From positions 1-49,667 of the forward strand of contig JACXWG010000002.1 of the NCBI GenBank assembly GCA_014764605.1: a stretch of DNA of 49,667 nt, written 5' to 3'. Shown piece after piece: positions 17,521-26,339 of this stretch. Numbering within the stretch: the first letter of the stretch is position 1; the number at the start of each line of letters is the position of its first letter. The position numbers and the translations under genes were made by a program. The notes below the pieces were generated by a model. That model had not been told where the DNA came from and searched no databases. It was given only the letters and a program-made list of their open reading frames with translations. Source of the stretch: Quinella sp. 1Q5. Lineage in GTDB: Bacteria; Bacillota; Negativicutes; Selenomonadales; Selenomonadaceae.

Positions 17521-17547
17521 TGTTACAATGGGCAAAAAATTTTTGGA
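17521..17547 (+). promoter_or_regulatory. Extended -10 promoter with a 17-base initial-transcript element
   Basis: TGTTACAAT (TGN plus TACAAT, 17521-17529) precedes the WbaP-like gene. One base later comes GGCAAAAAATTTTTGGA (17531-17547), which is repeated exactly just after the rsmI -10 box at 39233-39249. The element would be the first transcribed sequence and runs into the ribosome site. Confidence 0.55.
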
Positions 17548-17559
17548 AGAGGAAAGAAC

Positions 17560-18987
17560 ATGTCAAAAAATCCGACGCCCCTAAGCTCAATCGCGCCGCC
17601 GTTTTTATTCTTGCTCCTCGATTATGTCGGCGTAGTCATAAGCGAACACCTCGCCTTTATCCTGCGCGACTGGCTAGACACGTGGAACCGCGTAACTTAT
17701 CTTTACGGCGACGCTTACATTTATGGAGCAGTGCCGCTGTTGTTTATAATCTTCCTCGGTCAAGCGCGCTCGTATCGGCAAATGAAACCCGTCGTAGACA
17801 CCATGCGCGATATTTTTCAATCAGTCTTCGCGGGCTGGATGGCGTCGATTATTATTATTTACTTCCTTAAGGCAAGCGACCAATCTTCGCGGCTGTTTAT
17901 AATCCTGTTCGGGCTGTTCGTCCTAATCAATGTCTGCTTAATTCGTTACTGTGCGCTTAAGTTCATGAAGCGGCGAAATATTTTCTACGAACCGATAATC
18001 TTAATTGGCGCGGGGTTGACGGCGGAGCGGCTGATAAAGTTCTGGCGGGAGGATTTGGGTTATCGTTATAAAGTTATCGGGCTGATTGACGACCACCCAA
18101 TTTCCGCGACGTTGCCGAAGGAATTCCCGATACTCGGCGGCTTCGACGAGGCACGCAGAATCATTCGGGCGGCGAACGTCAAGACAATCATAATCGCCGC
18201 GCCGGGTCTGGGCAAGGAACGCCTTCAAGCACTAATCAGCGACATTCAACCGCACGTCAAAAATATTTCGTTCGTGCCTGATTTAATCGGTACGCCAATG
18301 TCAAGCGTGGAGCTATCTCTTCTGTTCAGCGAAAAAATTCTAATGCTTAACCTGCGTAACAACCTATCGCGACCATACAACCGAATCATCAAAAGGATTT
18401 TCGACTTGACGCTTACGATTGTCGGCGGGCTGATGATTTCTCCTATCCTGCTAGCGATTGCGCTTGCCGTGGCGATTGACAACCGCGGACATGTTATCTT
18501 TGCACACAGACGAGTTGGGGCGGCGGGGAAAAAATTTCCGTGCTACAAGTTCCAAACGATGATACCCGACGCCGAGGCGAAGTTAAAAGAATACCTTGCC
18601 GAAAATCCGGAGGCGCGGCGCGAATGGGAGGAGACTTTCAAGCTGACTCATGACCCGCGGGTAACGAAGCTGGGAAATTTCTTGCGACGGACGAGCTTAG
18701 ACGAATTGCCGCAACTTTGGAACGTGATACGCGGCGAGATGAGTTTAGTTGGTCCGCGTCCGATTGTTCAAGCGGAGGTCGTGCGCTACGGCAAGAACAT
18801 TCGCGAATATTACATGGTTTTGCCGGGGATAACGGGCATGTGGCAGGTTAGCGGACGCAGTGACACGACTTATCCCGAACGCGTCGCAATGGATACTTGG
18901 TACGTTCGCAACTGGTCAGTTTGGATTGACTTGATGTATCTGTTCAAAACCGTTAAGGCGGTTTTCAAAGGCAAGGGGGCTTATTGA
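17560..18987 (+). CDS. Undecaprenyl-phosphate sugar-1-phosphate transferase (WbaP/WcaJ family)
   Basis: A 475-residue polyisoprenyl-phosphate hexose-1-phosphate transferase. It starts a surface polysaccharide by moving sugar-1-phosphate from a UDP-sugar to undecaprenyl phosphate at the inner membrane. The N-terminal third has four to five membrane spans, then a CoA-binding-like Rossmann domain ([15 protein letters not shown]). Next comes a re-entrant helix starting [13 protein letters not shown], then the catalytic part with [31 protein letters not shown] and [13 protein letters not shown]. Which hexose is used is not visible. Own promoter; ribosome site GAGGAAAG before ATG 17560. Its TGA is directly followed by the ispG ATG. 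Confidence 0.92.
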   Translation: MSKNPTPLSSIAPPFLFLLLDYVGVVISEHLAFILRDWLDTWNRVTYLYGDAYIYGAVPLLFIIFLGQARSYRQMKPVVDTMRDIFQSVFAGWMASIIIIYFLKASDQSSRLFIILFGLFVLINVCLIRYCALKFMKRRNIFYEPIILIGAGLTAERLIKFWREDLGYRYKVIGLIDDHPISATLPKEFPILGGFDEARRIIRAANVKTIIIAAPGLGKERLQALISDIQPHVKNISFVPDLIGTPMSSVELSLLFSEKILMLNLRNNLSRPYNRIIKRIFDLTLTIVGGLMISPILLAIALAVAIDNRGHVIFAHRRVGAAGKKFPCYKFQTMIPDAEAKLKEYLAENPEARREWEETFKLTHDPRVTKLGNFLRRTSLDELPQLWNVIRGEMSLVGPRPIVQAEVVRYGKNIREYYMVLPGITGMWQVSGRSDTTYPERVAMDTWYVRNWSVWIDLMYLFKTVKAVFKGKGAY

Positions 18988-20043
18988 ATGTTTGATAGGA
19001 AGTTGACACGGCAAATCAACGTTGGGAACGTCAAAGTTGGTGGCGGCGCGGCGATTAGTATTCAATCCATGACGAATACTAAGACGCATGACACGACGGC
19101 GACGATTGAACAAGTCCAAAGGCTCGCGGCGGAGGGTTGCGACATTGTACGAGTTGCCGTGCCCGATATGACGGCGGCGAAGTCCTTAGGCGCGATTGTC
19201 TCTGCGGTGGACGTGCCGATTGTCGCGGACATTCACTTTGATTATAAGCTGGCATTGGAGGCGATTGCTCAAGGCGTGGCGGCGTTGCGATTAAACCCTG
19301 GCAATATCGGCGGGGCGGCTCACGTTCGGGAAGTCGTCAAATCTGCGCGGGCGTCCCGAATACCGATAAGGATAGGCGTCAACGCTGGGTCATTAAGTCG
19401 CAAGCTCTTAGCCAAGTATGGAGGAGCAACGCCCGAAGCACTGGTTGAATCGGCAATGGAGCACGTCGCGATTTTGGAGGCGGAAGACTTCTTCGACATA
19501 AAAATATCCCTGAAGGCTCATGACGTGCCGTTGACATTGGCGGCTTATCGTTTGGCAAGTCGGCTGACGAACTACCCGTTGCATTTGGGAATCACGGAGG
19601 CGGGCACGGTCAATAGCGGCGTGATAAAGTCGGCGGTAGGAATCGGCGCGTTGCTCGCGGAGGGCATTGGCGATACAATCCGCGTATCGTTGACGGGCGA
19701 TCCAATCGCTGAAGTCAAAGTCGCTAAAGAAATTCTCAAGTCGCTGGGCTTGCGTGAAGGCGGCGTAACGTTGATTGCTTGTCCGACTTGTGGGCGTACA
19801 CGGATTAACTTGCCCGCAATCGCCGCGCAGGTCGAAGAGAGAATCTCCACAATCAAACAGCCGCTGACAGTCGCAGTGATGGGTTGCGTTGTCAATGGTC
19901 CTGGTGAGGCTCGAACGGCTGATGTTGGCATTGCCGGAGCCGACGGAGAGGGAATCATCTTTCGTAAGGGGCAAATCGTCCGCAAAGTTCCTGAGGCTCA
20001 ACTTGTCGCCGAACTGTTCAAGGAGATTGATAGCATGTTGTAA
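18988..20043 (+). CDS. ispG: 4-hydroxy-3-methylbut-2-enyl diphosphate synthase
   Basis: A 351-residue IspG (GcpE), the [4Fe-4S] enzyme that converts methylerythritol cyclodiphosphate to HMBPP in the non-mevalonate isoprenoid pathway. The N-terminal TIM-barrel part has SIQSMTNTKT and VADIHFDYKLA; the C-terminal part has cluster cysteines in ACPTCGRT and MGCVVNGPGEA. Length fits the short bacterial form. ATG immediately follows the stop of the WbaP-like gene, so translation is probably coupled. It supplies precursors for undecaprenyl phosphate, which the upstream enzyme uses, so the pairing makes metabolic sense (inference). Confidence 0.95.
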   Translation: MFDRKLTRQINVGNVKVGGGAAISIQSMTNTKTHDTTATIEQVQRLAAEGCDIVRVAVPDMTAAKSLGAIVSAVDVPIVADIHFDYKLALEAIAQGVAALRLNPGNIGGAAHVREVVKSARASRIPIRIGVNAGSLSRKLLAKYGGATPEALVESAMEHVAILEAEDFFDIKISLKAHDVPLTLAAYRLASRLTNYPLHLGITEAGTVNSGVIKSAVGIGALLAEGIGDTIRVSLTGDPIAEVKVAKEILKSLGLREGGVTLIACPTCGRTRINLPAIAAQVEERISTIKQPLTVAVMGCVVNGPGEARTADVGIAGADGEGIIFRKGQIVRKVPEAQLVAELFKEIDSML

Positions 20044-20103
20044 AAGGATTTTCGCTTGCCGCGTCAAAATATAAGCCAACGCGTATGAAAGGAGCGATTA
20101 ACA

Positions 20104-20724
20104 ATGAAAGTTCTATTGGTCAACGGTTCGCCGCGTGCAAAGGGCAATACGAGCATTGCGCTGGGCGAGATGATTAAAGTTTTCGAGGCGGAGGGCGTCG
20201 AGACGAAACTGATTCATATCGGCAACAAAGTCGTTCGCGGTTGCGTCGCCTGTCAAAATTGTTTCAAGCTCGGACGATGCGTCTTTGATGATGTCGTCAA
20301 CGAGATTGCGCCTTACTTCATGGAAGCGGAAGGATTCGTTATCGGTTCTCCAGTCTATTACGGCTCGCCAAATGGTACGGTGCTTGCCTTCCTCGATAGG
20401 CTCTTTTACAGCACGTTCACCAAAGACAAGATTGGCAAGGTCGGCGCGGGCGTAGTGGTTGCTCGGCGCGGCGGCTGCTCGGCGGCGTTCGATGTCCTCA
20501 ATAAATACATGGCGATGACTAACATGACGATTGCCGGCAGTCAATATTGGAATATGGTTTACGGCTTGGAAAAGGGCGAGGCAACTCAAGACGCGGAAGG
20601 CTTGCAGACGATGCGCACGCTTGCCCGCAACATGACGTTCCTTATGAAGAGTATCGCGCTCGGCAAAGAACAGTTCGGCTTGCCCGCTAAGGAAGATTGG
20701 ACGCCGACGCATTTTATCAGATGA
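20104..20724 (+). CDS. Flavodoxin-like NAD(P)H-dependent FMN reductase / iron-sulfur flavoprotein
   Basis: A 206-residue protein of the NADPH-dependent FMN reductase fold. The N-terminal LLVNGSPRAKGNT is the FMN phosphate loop. CVACQNCFKLGRC (about 44-56) is the cysteine cluster of iron-sulfur flavoprotein-like members, and GSPVYYGSPNG is the second flavin-contact loop. Such proteins act as small flavin-dependent oxidoreductases; the partner is unknown. Good ribosome site AAAGGAGC before ATG 20104. The stop overlaps the FliB start codon as ATGA, so the two are coupled. Confidence 0.85.
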   Translation: MKVLLVNGSPRAKGNTSIALGEMIKVFEAEGVETKLIHIGNKVVRGCVACQNCFKLGRCVFDDVVNEIAPYFMEAEGFVIGSPVYYGSPNGTVLAFLDRLFYSTFTKDKIGKVGAGVVVARRGGCSAAFDVLNKYMAMTNMTIAGSQYWNMVYGLEKGEATQDAEGLQTMRTLARNMTFLMKSIALGKEQFGLPAKEDWTPTHFIR

Positions 20725-21746
20725 AAGTTTATCGCCCGACTTACGTTGAGGCGTTCAAGTGTGACGGCAAGGCTTGCGATTCGCGTTGCTGTCGTGATTG
20801 GCGGATTGTGCTTGACCAGGAGACGCGGGAAAAATATCTGCGTCTCCCCGCCGCCGCCCGCGCAGAGATTTTTAGCCACGTCGACGAGTCTGGGCAGGCG
20901 TTCCAAATGCAAAGTTCTGGGGCGTGTCCGTTCCTTGACGAAAACTTTTTGTGCAAGCTTCAGCTCAAACACGGCGAAGATTTCTTAACGGCAGTCTGTC
21001 AAAGCTTCCCACGTGTGACGTATAAACTTAGCGCAGAAGTTTATTCGCAGGCCATGACGCTTACTTGCCCGGTTGCGGCGATTCTAATCTTGCTAAGGGA
21101 CGAGCCGATTGATTTTGAAGTCGTCGACGAGCTAGGGGCGCGGCAAGTATTCGACTTCACGGAAAGACTTTCAATGCCCGCCGAAGAGTTCATAGAGCGT
21201 CAACGGGCGGCGATAAGAATTCTACAGCGTCGGGACTTAACGATTAATCAGAGGCTTAAAGGGCTGTGCGAGTTCTTTGGCGAGAAAAGTTCCGTAGTTG
21301 AATTTGACGACTTGAATCACGCGGCGGCTTTGGCGGAAATCTTCGGGGAAATGTACGACGCTAACTTATCCGTTGCTAAGAAGAATCAGCTAGCCGAAGT
21401 TTACTTGACGCACAGGAAAAATATCCTAGCTCAACTGCGCGGGAGCTTCGTCGTCGTCTTGGAAAATTATTTGGTCAATGAATTCGTTATGCGGTGCTAT
21501 CCTTGCGCGTTCGTGGGCGGGGCGGCGTTCAATAGTCGGGTGTTCGTCACGGCTTATCGGGCGATTGAGTTCGCGGCGGTCTTAACGACCATTTCAAAGC
21601 GGCGACTCACCGTTGAAGACTTCTTGGAGCTGTTGTTATCGCTAAATGACAAAATGGATCACAGTCGCGGAGGTATGATGGCGATTAAGAATTTTGCTGA
21701 ACTGCACGACGCCGAAGTTTTTTACTCAATGATGCTTGAGAGGTGA
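20721..21746 (+). CDS. FliB-family protein (flagellin lysine N-methylase-like, cysteine-rich)
   Basis: A 341-residue protein with the cysteine-rich N-terminus of the FliB family: CDGKACDSRCCRDW, ACPFLDENFLCKL and a further cysteine in TAVCQSFPR. FliB methylates lysines of flagellin in Salmonella, and homologues are common in Firmicutes without proof of that role. The cysteines suggest an iron-sulfur or metal site. Start is ATG 20721, overlapping the stop of the flavoprotein gene; an upstream in-frame ATG lies inside that gene. No flagellar structural gene is in the window, so the target is open. The coupling to a redox flavoprotein is suggestive of an electron donor (inference). Confidence 0.75.
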   Translation: MKVYRPTYVEAFKCDGKACDSRCCRDWRIVLDQETREKYLRLPAAARAEIFSHVDESGQAFQMQSSGACPFLDENFLCKLQLKHGEDFLTAVCQSFPRVTYKLSAEVYSQAMTLTCPVAAILILLRDEPIDFEVVDELGARQVFDFTERLSMPAEEFIERQRAAIRILQRRDLTINQRLKGLCEFFGEKSSVVEFDDLNHAAALAEIFGEMYDANLSVAKKNQLAEVYLTHRKNILAQLRGSFVVVLENYLVNEFVMRCYPCAFVGGAAFNSRVFVTAYRAIEFAAVLTTISKRRLTVEDFLELLLSLNDKMDHSRGGMMAIKNFAELHDAEVFYSMMLER

Positions 21747-21752
21747 TTTGAC

Positions 21753-22232
21753 ATGAAAGAGATATTGGAACTGCTGGAGCATAATGCTCGGCTTTCGACG
21801 GGCGAGCTAGCTAGCATGTTGCAAAAGTCCGAGTACGAGATTGAAAAAGATATTGCCGTGCTTGAGAAGGAAAAAATTATCTTATCTTACGGCGCGTTGA
21901 TTAACTGGGAAAAGTTCGGTGATGATGTCGTAACGGCGATAATCGAAATAAACTTGACGCCGCAACGCGAAGTCGGCTTTGATGCCATTGCCGAGAAGAT
22001 TTACCGCTTCGACGAGGTTCGCACGGTTTATCTAATGAGCGGCAACTTCGACCTGCTGGTAATCATTGAGGGCAAGTCGTTAAAGGACGTGGCGAACTTC
22101 GTAGCGACGAGGCTTGCACCGATAGAGGGCGTGACGCAAACGCGAAGTCATTTCATGTTGAAGGCTTACAAGAAAGACGGAGTGATAATGGAAGACGAGG
22201 AACGCGACCGCAGGTTGGTGGTTTCGCCATGA
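21753..22232 (+). CDS. Lrp/AsnC family transcriptional regulator
   Basis: A 159-residue regulator. The N-terminal winged helix-turn-helix starts LLEHNARLSTGELASMLQKS. The C-terminal alpha-beta ligand-binding (RAM) domain includes VRTVYLMSGNFDLLVIIEG. Members bind amino acids or related metabolites and form octameric DNA-binding discs. Ribosome site GAGAGGTGA before ATG 21753. Its last codons overlap the aminotransferase start (ATGA). This regulator-aminotransferase pair is a recurring arrangement in Firmicutes, so it probably controls its own operon in response to the aminotransferase's substrate (inference). Confidence 0.9.
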   Translation: MKEILELLEHNARLSTGELASMLQKSEYEIEKDIAVLEKEKIILSYGALINWEKFGDDVVTAIIEINLTPQREVGFDAIAEKIYRFDEVRTVYLMSGNFDLLVIIEGKSLKDVANFVATRLAPIEGVTQTRSHFMLKAYKKDGVIMEDEERDRRLVVSP

Positions 22233-23395
22233 CGTGGCAAGATAGGCTGTCTAATTCAGTTAAGTCAATCGCGCCGAGCGGCATAAGAAGATTCTTTGAC
22301 ATTGCGGCGAAAATGCAAGATGTTGTCTCTTTGGGCGTGGGCGAGCCAGACTTCGTGACGCCGTGGCCGATTCGCGAAAGTTGCGTTTACGGTTTGGAAC
22401 GCGGCTACACGAGCTACACTGCCAATCGCGGAACACCTGAATTGCGCAAGGAGATTTCTCGCCACTACGTCGACAAGTTCAATCTAAGCTACGATGTCGA
22501 CACGGAAATTTTGGTTACAGTCGGCGTGAGCGAGGCTCTTGACCTTGCGTTGCGTGCGATACTCGACCCCGGCGACGAAGTCTTGATTCCGGAACCGTGC
22601 TACGTATCTTATCAAGCGTGTACTTTCCTTGCTAACGGCGTGCCTGTCAGCGTTCCTGCGACGATTGAAAACGAATTCCGAATCACGCCCGAAGAGTTGG
22701 AACCGTTCATTACGCCCAAGACTAAGGCAATTCTTATTGGCTATCCGAACAACCCGACGGGCGCGATTATGGAACGCGACGACCTGTTGAAGATAGCGGA
22801 CTTTGCCGAGGCGCACGATTTGATTGTTATCAGCGACGAGATTTACGGCGACTTGACTTACGGCGGCGTTCACGAATGCTTTGCTACCCTGCCGAAGATG
22901 AAAGACCGGACGATTTTGCTTAACGGATTCAGTAAGGCGTATGCGATGACTGGTTGGCGCATTGGGTACGCTTTGAGCAATTCCGACTTTATCGGGGCGA
23001 TGACGAAGATTCATCAGTACACGATACTTTGTGCACCGATAACCGCCCAAATGGCAGCTGTCGAGGCTCTAAAGCGCGGAGAAAAGTATATGCTAAAGAT
23101 GGTCGCCGACTACGACAGACGCCGCCACTTGATTTACGATGGCTTTAAGACTTTGGGCTTAGATAGTTTCGAGCCGCGTGGCGCGTTCTATATCTTCCCT
23201 GACATTACGTCGAGTGGTTTGACTTCAGAGGAGTTCGCCGAACGTTTAATTCAAGCCGAGCACGTCGCCCTTGTTCCTGGCACGGCTTTTGGCAAATGCG
23301 GCGCGGGTCATGTTCGCTGTTCATACGCCACGAGCATTGATAAGATTTCCGAGGCGTTGAATCGTATCGAACACTTCTTGAAGGTGCACAAATAA
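22229..23395 (+). CDS. Class I/II aminotransferase (PLP-dependent, AspC-like)
   Basis: A 388-residue fold-type I aminotransferase. Visible: VSLGVGEPDF near the N-terminus, YPNNPTGAI, the cofactor-contact ISDEIYGDLTY, the PLP lysine in LLNGFSKAYAMTGWRIGY, and RGAFYIFPDI. The motifs fit the I-gamma group acting on aromatic, alanine or branched-chain substrates; specificity is not readable. It is translationally coupled to the Lrp/AsnC regulator. Length is normal. The next frame starts one base after its stop and is the broken GT41 copy. Confidence 0.92.
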   Translation: MTWQDRLSNSVKSIAPSGIRRFFDIAAKMQDVVSLGVGEPDFVTPWPIRESCVYGLERGYTSYTANRGTPELRKEISRHYVDKFNLSYDVDTEILVTVGVSEALDLALRAILDPGDEVLIPEPCYVSYQACTFLANGVPVSVPATIENEFRITPEELEPFITPKTKAILIGYPNNPTGAIMERDDLLKIADFAEAHDLIVISDEIYGDLTYGGVHECFATLPKMKDRTILLNGFSKAYAMTGWRIGYALSNSDFIGAMTKIHQYTILCAPITAQMAAVEALKRGEKYMLKMVADYDRRRHLIYDGFKTLGLDSFEPRGAFYIFPDITSSGLTSEEFAERLIQAEHVALVPGTAFGKCGAGHVRCSYATSIDKISEALNRIEHFLKVHK

Positions 23396-23719
23396 TGAAC
23401 GTTGAAAAAATGTTTTCAAGGGCATTTGAACAATATAAAGATAAAAATGCCAGTCGTGAGCTTGTACGGCGACAGACACGGGACGCGCTTTGGGCTTAGC
23501 CTTCTAAGTAATGCGGGGTTTGGTGAGCTAGCAGTTGCCTCTTATAATGATTACGTCGGGCGAACTGTCATGCTTGCGAGCGATTGGGAACTACTAGCTA
23601 CCTTCAGAAAAAATCTGCGTGTAATGGTGAAAAAGTCTCTGCTTATGGATTCAGAACGTTACATACGCGAAGTTGAACAAGCCTTTATCGAAATCCTGAA
23701 CAAGGCAAAAAAGTCATAG
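23396..23719 (+). pseudogene. Deleted remnant of a GT41 (SPINDLY-like) glycosyltransferase gene
   Basis: An ATG at 23396 opens a frame whose first 18 or so codons (MNVEKMFSRAFEQYKDKN) resemble the start of the intact gene at 26338-27909 (MNILKTYSKALKLYRAKK). From about 23450 the DNA jumps, out of frame, to the last 90 codons of the same gene type (MPVVSLYGDRHGTRFG to the end). The original frame stops after 34 codons. The tail is nearly identical in DNA to the tail of the minus-strand gene. So most of the coding region is missing: a deletion derivative of a third family member, unlikely to be functional. A TTG in the tail's frame at 23402 could yield a 105-residue fragment. Confidence 0.8.
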
Positions 23720-23750
23720 ACATTTCAGTTTATTTAAAGGAGCGCAAGTA

Positions 23751-25310
23751 ATGGGAGTAAAAAAGAAATATGCAGAGGTCGTAAAAGAGGTTGAGGCAGA
23801 AAATTACGAAATAGCATTAAAGCTACTCTATAAAATGCGGTCGCATGAAAAAGATTTCTATTACATTGAAGCTGGCATTTTCCATTCTCTTAAAAATCAA
23901 CTCAAAGAGTACCTTTCTTTAAAGAAATTGTTGCCGCTAATGCCTCGCTCTTCGCCTGAAGACAAAAAAGATTATGAGACAGCTCTGCAACAAATTAGTG
24001 TATGTTGCTCACAATTAGGTTTGGTAGACGAGTGTTTGAAATTGCAACGTCGTGTAATAAACACCACGAAAGATATAGCTACGTTTCGTGACGTAATCTC
24101 CTACTCTTGCTTTATTATAAACGCTAAAGAAGATACGTCCGTTGCCGATTTCCAAGACCTTTATAAAAAGTACAGAAGTTCTTTTAAGTTTACACCTTTC
24201 CCGCGCAAATTCTATGAACATGATAAGATTCGTGTAGGTTTTTTGTCTGGAGATTTTTATAATCATGTCGTGATGAAGTGGTCTTGTAGGTTGATAACTG
24301 AGCTAGATAAAAATTTGTTCGAGACGTATTGTTATTCAAGTAATAAGATGAAAGACCAAATTACTAAGCGTTTGATTTCAAAAATCGACAGCTGGCAAGA
24401 AATTTACGATTTGACGGACGAGGAGGCGGCTAAGCTTATTCAAGACGACGAGATTGACATTCTTTTTGACCTAAGCGGACATACAGGCTATAATCGCTTA
24501 GGTGTGATGGCATATCGTCCGGCGACTGTTCAGATATCGGGAATTGGTTTCTCGTCTTCGACGGGGCTTAAGACTGTTGATTATTTCTTGACGGACGAGT
24601 ATTGCGTTGGCAATAGTGCGCCGTATTTCACGGAGAACTTAATCGCCATGTCGCACAGTCATGTTTGTTATACACTGTTCTCGGAAGTTGAAACAAAAAG
24701 AGCAACGGAGCCGCCATGTCTTAAAAATGGTTACGTGACGTTCGGTTGCTTTAATCAGTATAGGAAGATAACGGATTCGATTTTAATTACGTGGAAGAAA
24801 ATCTTAGATGCCGTGCCCAATAGTCGACTTCTTCTTAAGAACCACATCATCAAACTAGACGGCGGTAAAGAATTTGTCAGCAAACGTCTTAAACGTTTTG
24901 GCATTGATTTAAAGCGTGTGGAATTACGAGGTTTTTCTGAAGAACATCCGCTTGATTACAACGACATGGACATTGCGCTAGACACCTTTCCTTATACTGG
25001 GGTCACGACGACTACCGAGGCTTTGCTTATGGGAGTGCCAGTCATAAGCTTATACGGCGACAGACATGCGACACGTTGCGGGCTTAGCATTCTAAATAAC
25101 GTTGGACTCAATGAGCTGGCAGTTGATTCCTACGATGAATACGTTAAGCGGGCAGTCTTGCTCGCAGGTGATTGGGATCTGATTGCTATCCTCAAAAAAA
25201 ATCTTCAGACGATGTTTGAGAAGTCGCCGCTTATGGATTATGCAAGTTACATAAAGGAAATCGAGCAAGCCTTTATCGAAGTTCTGAATGCTGAACGGAA
25301 TCGCCAATAA
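23751..25310 (+). CDS. SPINDLY/OGT-like glycosyltransferase (GT41 type)
   Basis: A 519-residue protein. The N-terminal 130 residues are helical and degenerate-TPR-like. The catalytic part starts near KIRVGFLSGDF and carries the GT41 marks: DILFDLSGHTG near 237, AYRPATVQISGIG, DYFLTDEYC, YVTFGCFNQYRKI, then DIALDTFPYTGVTTTTEAL and MGVPVISLYGDRH. GT41 enzymes move GlcNAc or fucose to Ser/Thr of proteins; bacterial members can modify flagellin or other surface proteins. Acceptor unknown here. Ribosome site AAAGGAGC before ATG 23751. It is clearly more A+T-rich than the paralogue at 26338-27909, so the two have different histories. A terminator follows at once. Confidence 0.87.
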   Translation: MGVKKKYAEVVKEVEAENYEIALKLLYKMRSHEKDFYYIEAGIFHSLKNQLKEYLSLKKLLPLMPRSSPEDKKDYETALQQISVCCSQLGLVDECLKLQRRVINTTKDIATFRDVISYSCFIINAKEDTSVADFQDLYKKYRSSFKFTPFPRKFYEHDKIRVGFLSGDFYNHVVMKWSCRLITELDKNLFETYCYSSNKMKDQITKRLISKIDSWQEIYDLTDEEAAKLIQDDEIDILFDLSGHTGYNRLGVMAYRPATVQISGIGFSSSTGLKTVDYFLTDEYCVGNSAPYFTENLIAMSHSHVCYTLFSEVETKRATEPPCLKNGYVTFGCFNQYRKITDSILITWKKILDAVPNSRLLLKNHIIKLDGGKEFVSKRLKRFGIDLKRVELRGFSEEHPLDYNDMDIALDTFPYTGVTTTTEALLMGVPVISLYGDRHATRCGLSILNNVGLNELAVDSYDEYVKRAVLLAGDWDLIAILKKNLQTMFEKSPLMDYASYIKEIEQAFIEVLNAERNRQ

Positions 25311-25315
25311 AAAAA

Positions 25316-25350
25316 TTTCCCTGCGAGCAATCGTCGAGGGATTTTTTTTT
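25316..25350 (+). terminator. Intrinsic terminator after the first GT41 gene
   Basis: TCCCT (25318-25322) pairs with AGGGA (25337-25341); an inner CGA/TCG pair encloses GCAA. Nine T follow. Strong rho-independent signal. Confidence 0.8.
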
Positions 25351-25364
25351 ACCGTGGTCTATTG

Positions 25365-25370
25365 TATAAT
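25365..25370 (+). promoter_or_regulatory. -10 box for the exported-protein gene
   Basis: Perfect TATAAT 24 bases before ATG 25395, directly after the previous terminator. The -35 region falls in the terminator's T-run (TTTTTT), so that hexamer is poor. Confidence 0.45.
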
Positions 25371-25394
25371 CTCGAAAAAAACGGAGGGAATACT

Positions 25395-26261
25395 ATGACG
25401 AGGAAAATTTTCCTGATTTGCTTGGCGTTGCTACTTGTAATGCAAGGCGCGGTATCAGCTAAGAAGAACGAGGGATTGCCAGAGGAAGACCGAATAAAAA
25501 TCGCGGTCGAGGTCAAGGACGGCTCGCGGCATAAGGAACTTGGCACGGCTCAGAGCTTGGAACTCTTCTTGAATGATAAGCTTGTCGAGAAAAATCTTGT
25601 GACGGTCGTTAATACAGATATTTCAGCTACGGACGGTTTGATTCGCGACGAAGAAATTGCAATCGAACAAAATTATATCGCCGAGAACATTGGAGAGATT
25701 TTGATTTTCGACGCCGTTGAGTTGCCGCGAGCTTCCACGGTTGCTAAGGACTTCGAGCAATCGTTCTATAAAAACTTCGGCGTGGATTATGTCGTTCGCT
25801 GTGAAGTGCTTGCGCTAGGAGCTACTAAGGTTGAAGACAAGACGATTGAAATGGTAACTGGCATTGTCGGCGGCGGGCTTTCATTTAGCGGCAGTGGCTC
25901 AAGCAATCGCGATAAGACGTTGCGTCGCGTCGGCACGGGTATAGGCTTGCTTGGCTTCGGTAGCCTTCTGGACGTTACGAAACGCACCGCCCTAAATACC
26001 GTCGTCAATATGCAATTCATCAGCGTAGAGACCGGCGAGGTCGTCTGGGAAAGTAATTTCACGGGGAAGGCGATAAAGCATCACAGCCCGGACAAAGGTT
26101 TTGACGACGTATGGACGCAAGCTTATATCGAGTCGGTCGAGAATTCTGCGAAACTCATTGCTAAACGCGTGAACAAATACGTTGATAAAGTCATCGTCAA
26201 GGGCAAGAGCGATAAGGATTTCATGCCAAAGGGAATTCCTTTCAGCAAAAAACTGTTCTAA
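25395..26261 (+). CDS. Exported protein of unknown function (distantly CsgG-like)
   Basis: A 288-residue protein with a cleavable signal peptide: MTRKIFLICLALLLVMQGAVSA then K-rich mature start. No lipobox cysteine. The mature part has strands and helices reminiscent of CsgG/TolB-N-like periplasmic domains (DRIKIAVEV, FGVDYVVRCEVLALG, NMQFISVETGEVVWES) and a long C-terminal helix (AYIESVENSAKLIAKRVNKYVDKV). A glycine/serine-rich insertion lies near 160-180. I do not recognise a named family with certainty; the CsgG-like reading is tentative. Start ATG 25395 with GGAGGG six bases upstream; the longer frame from 25362 has no ribosome site. Monocistronic, between two terminators. Confidence 0.6.
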   Translation: MTRKIFLICLALLLVMQGAVSAKKNEGLPEEDRIKIAVEVKDGSRHKELGTAQSLELFLNDKLVEKNLVTVVNTDISATDGLIRDEEIAIEQNYIAENIGEILIFDAVELPRASTVAKDFEQSFYKNFGVDYVVRCEVLALGATKVEDKTIEMVTGIVGGGLSFSGSGSSNRDKTLRRVGTGIGLLGFGSLLDVTKRTALNTVVNMQFISVETGEVVWESNFTGKAIKHHSPDKGFDDVWTQAYIESVENSAKLIAKRVNKYVDKVIVKGKSDKDFMPKGIPFSKKLF

Positions 26262-26310
26262 ATGATTTCTAGCGACGCGGGCGTTCGCTACAACTTCTGA
26301 CAAAATTAAA

Positions 26311-26339
26311 AGCGACTCTTCCGAGCCGCTAATTTTTTT
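26311..26339. terminator. Intrinsic terminator between convergent genes
   Basis: AGCG-CTC pairs with GAG-CGCT (one A/C mismatch) around TTCC, followed by AATTTTTTTA on the plus strand. It ends the exported-protein transcript and touches the stop codon of the minus-strand GT41 gene; on that strand the T-run is TTTTAATTTTG, so it may work both ways. Confidence 0.75.

Noticed and set aside
20113-20712. A 199-codon frame antisense to the flavoprotein gene
   Set aside because: It lacks recognisable domains and a ribosome site and lies wholly within a well-supported gene.
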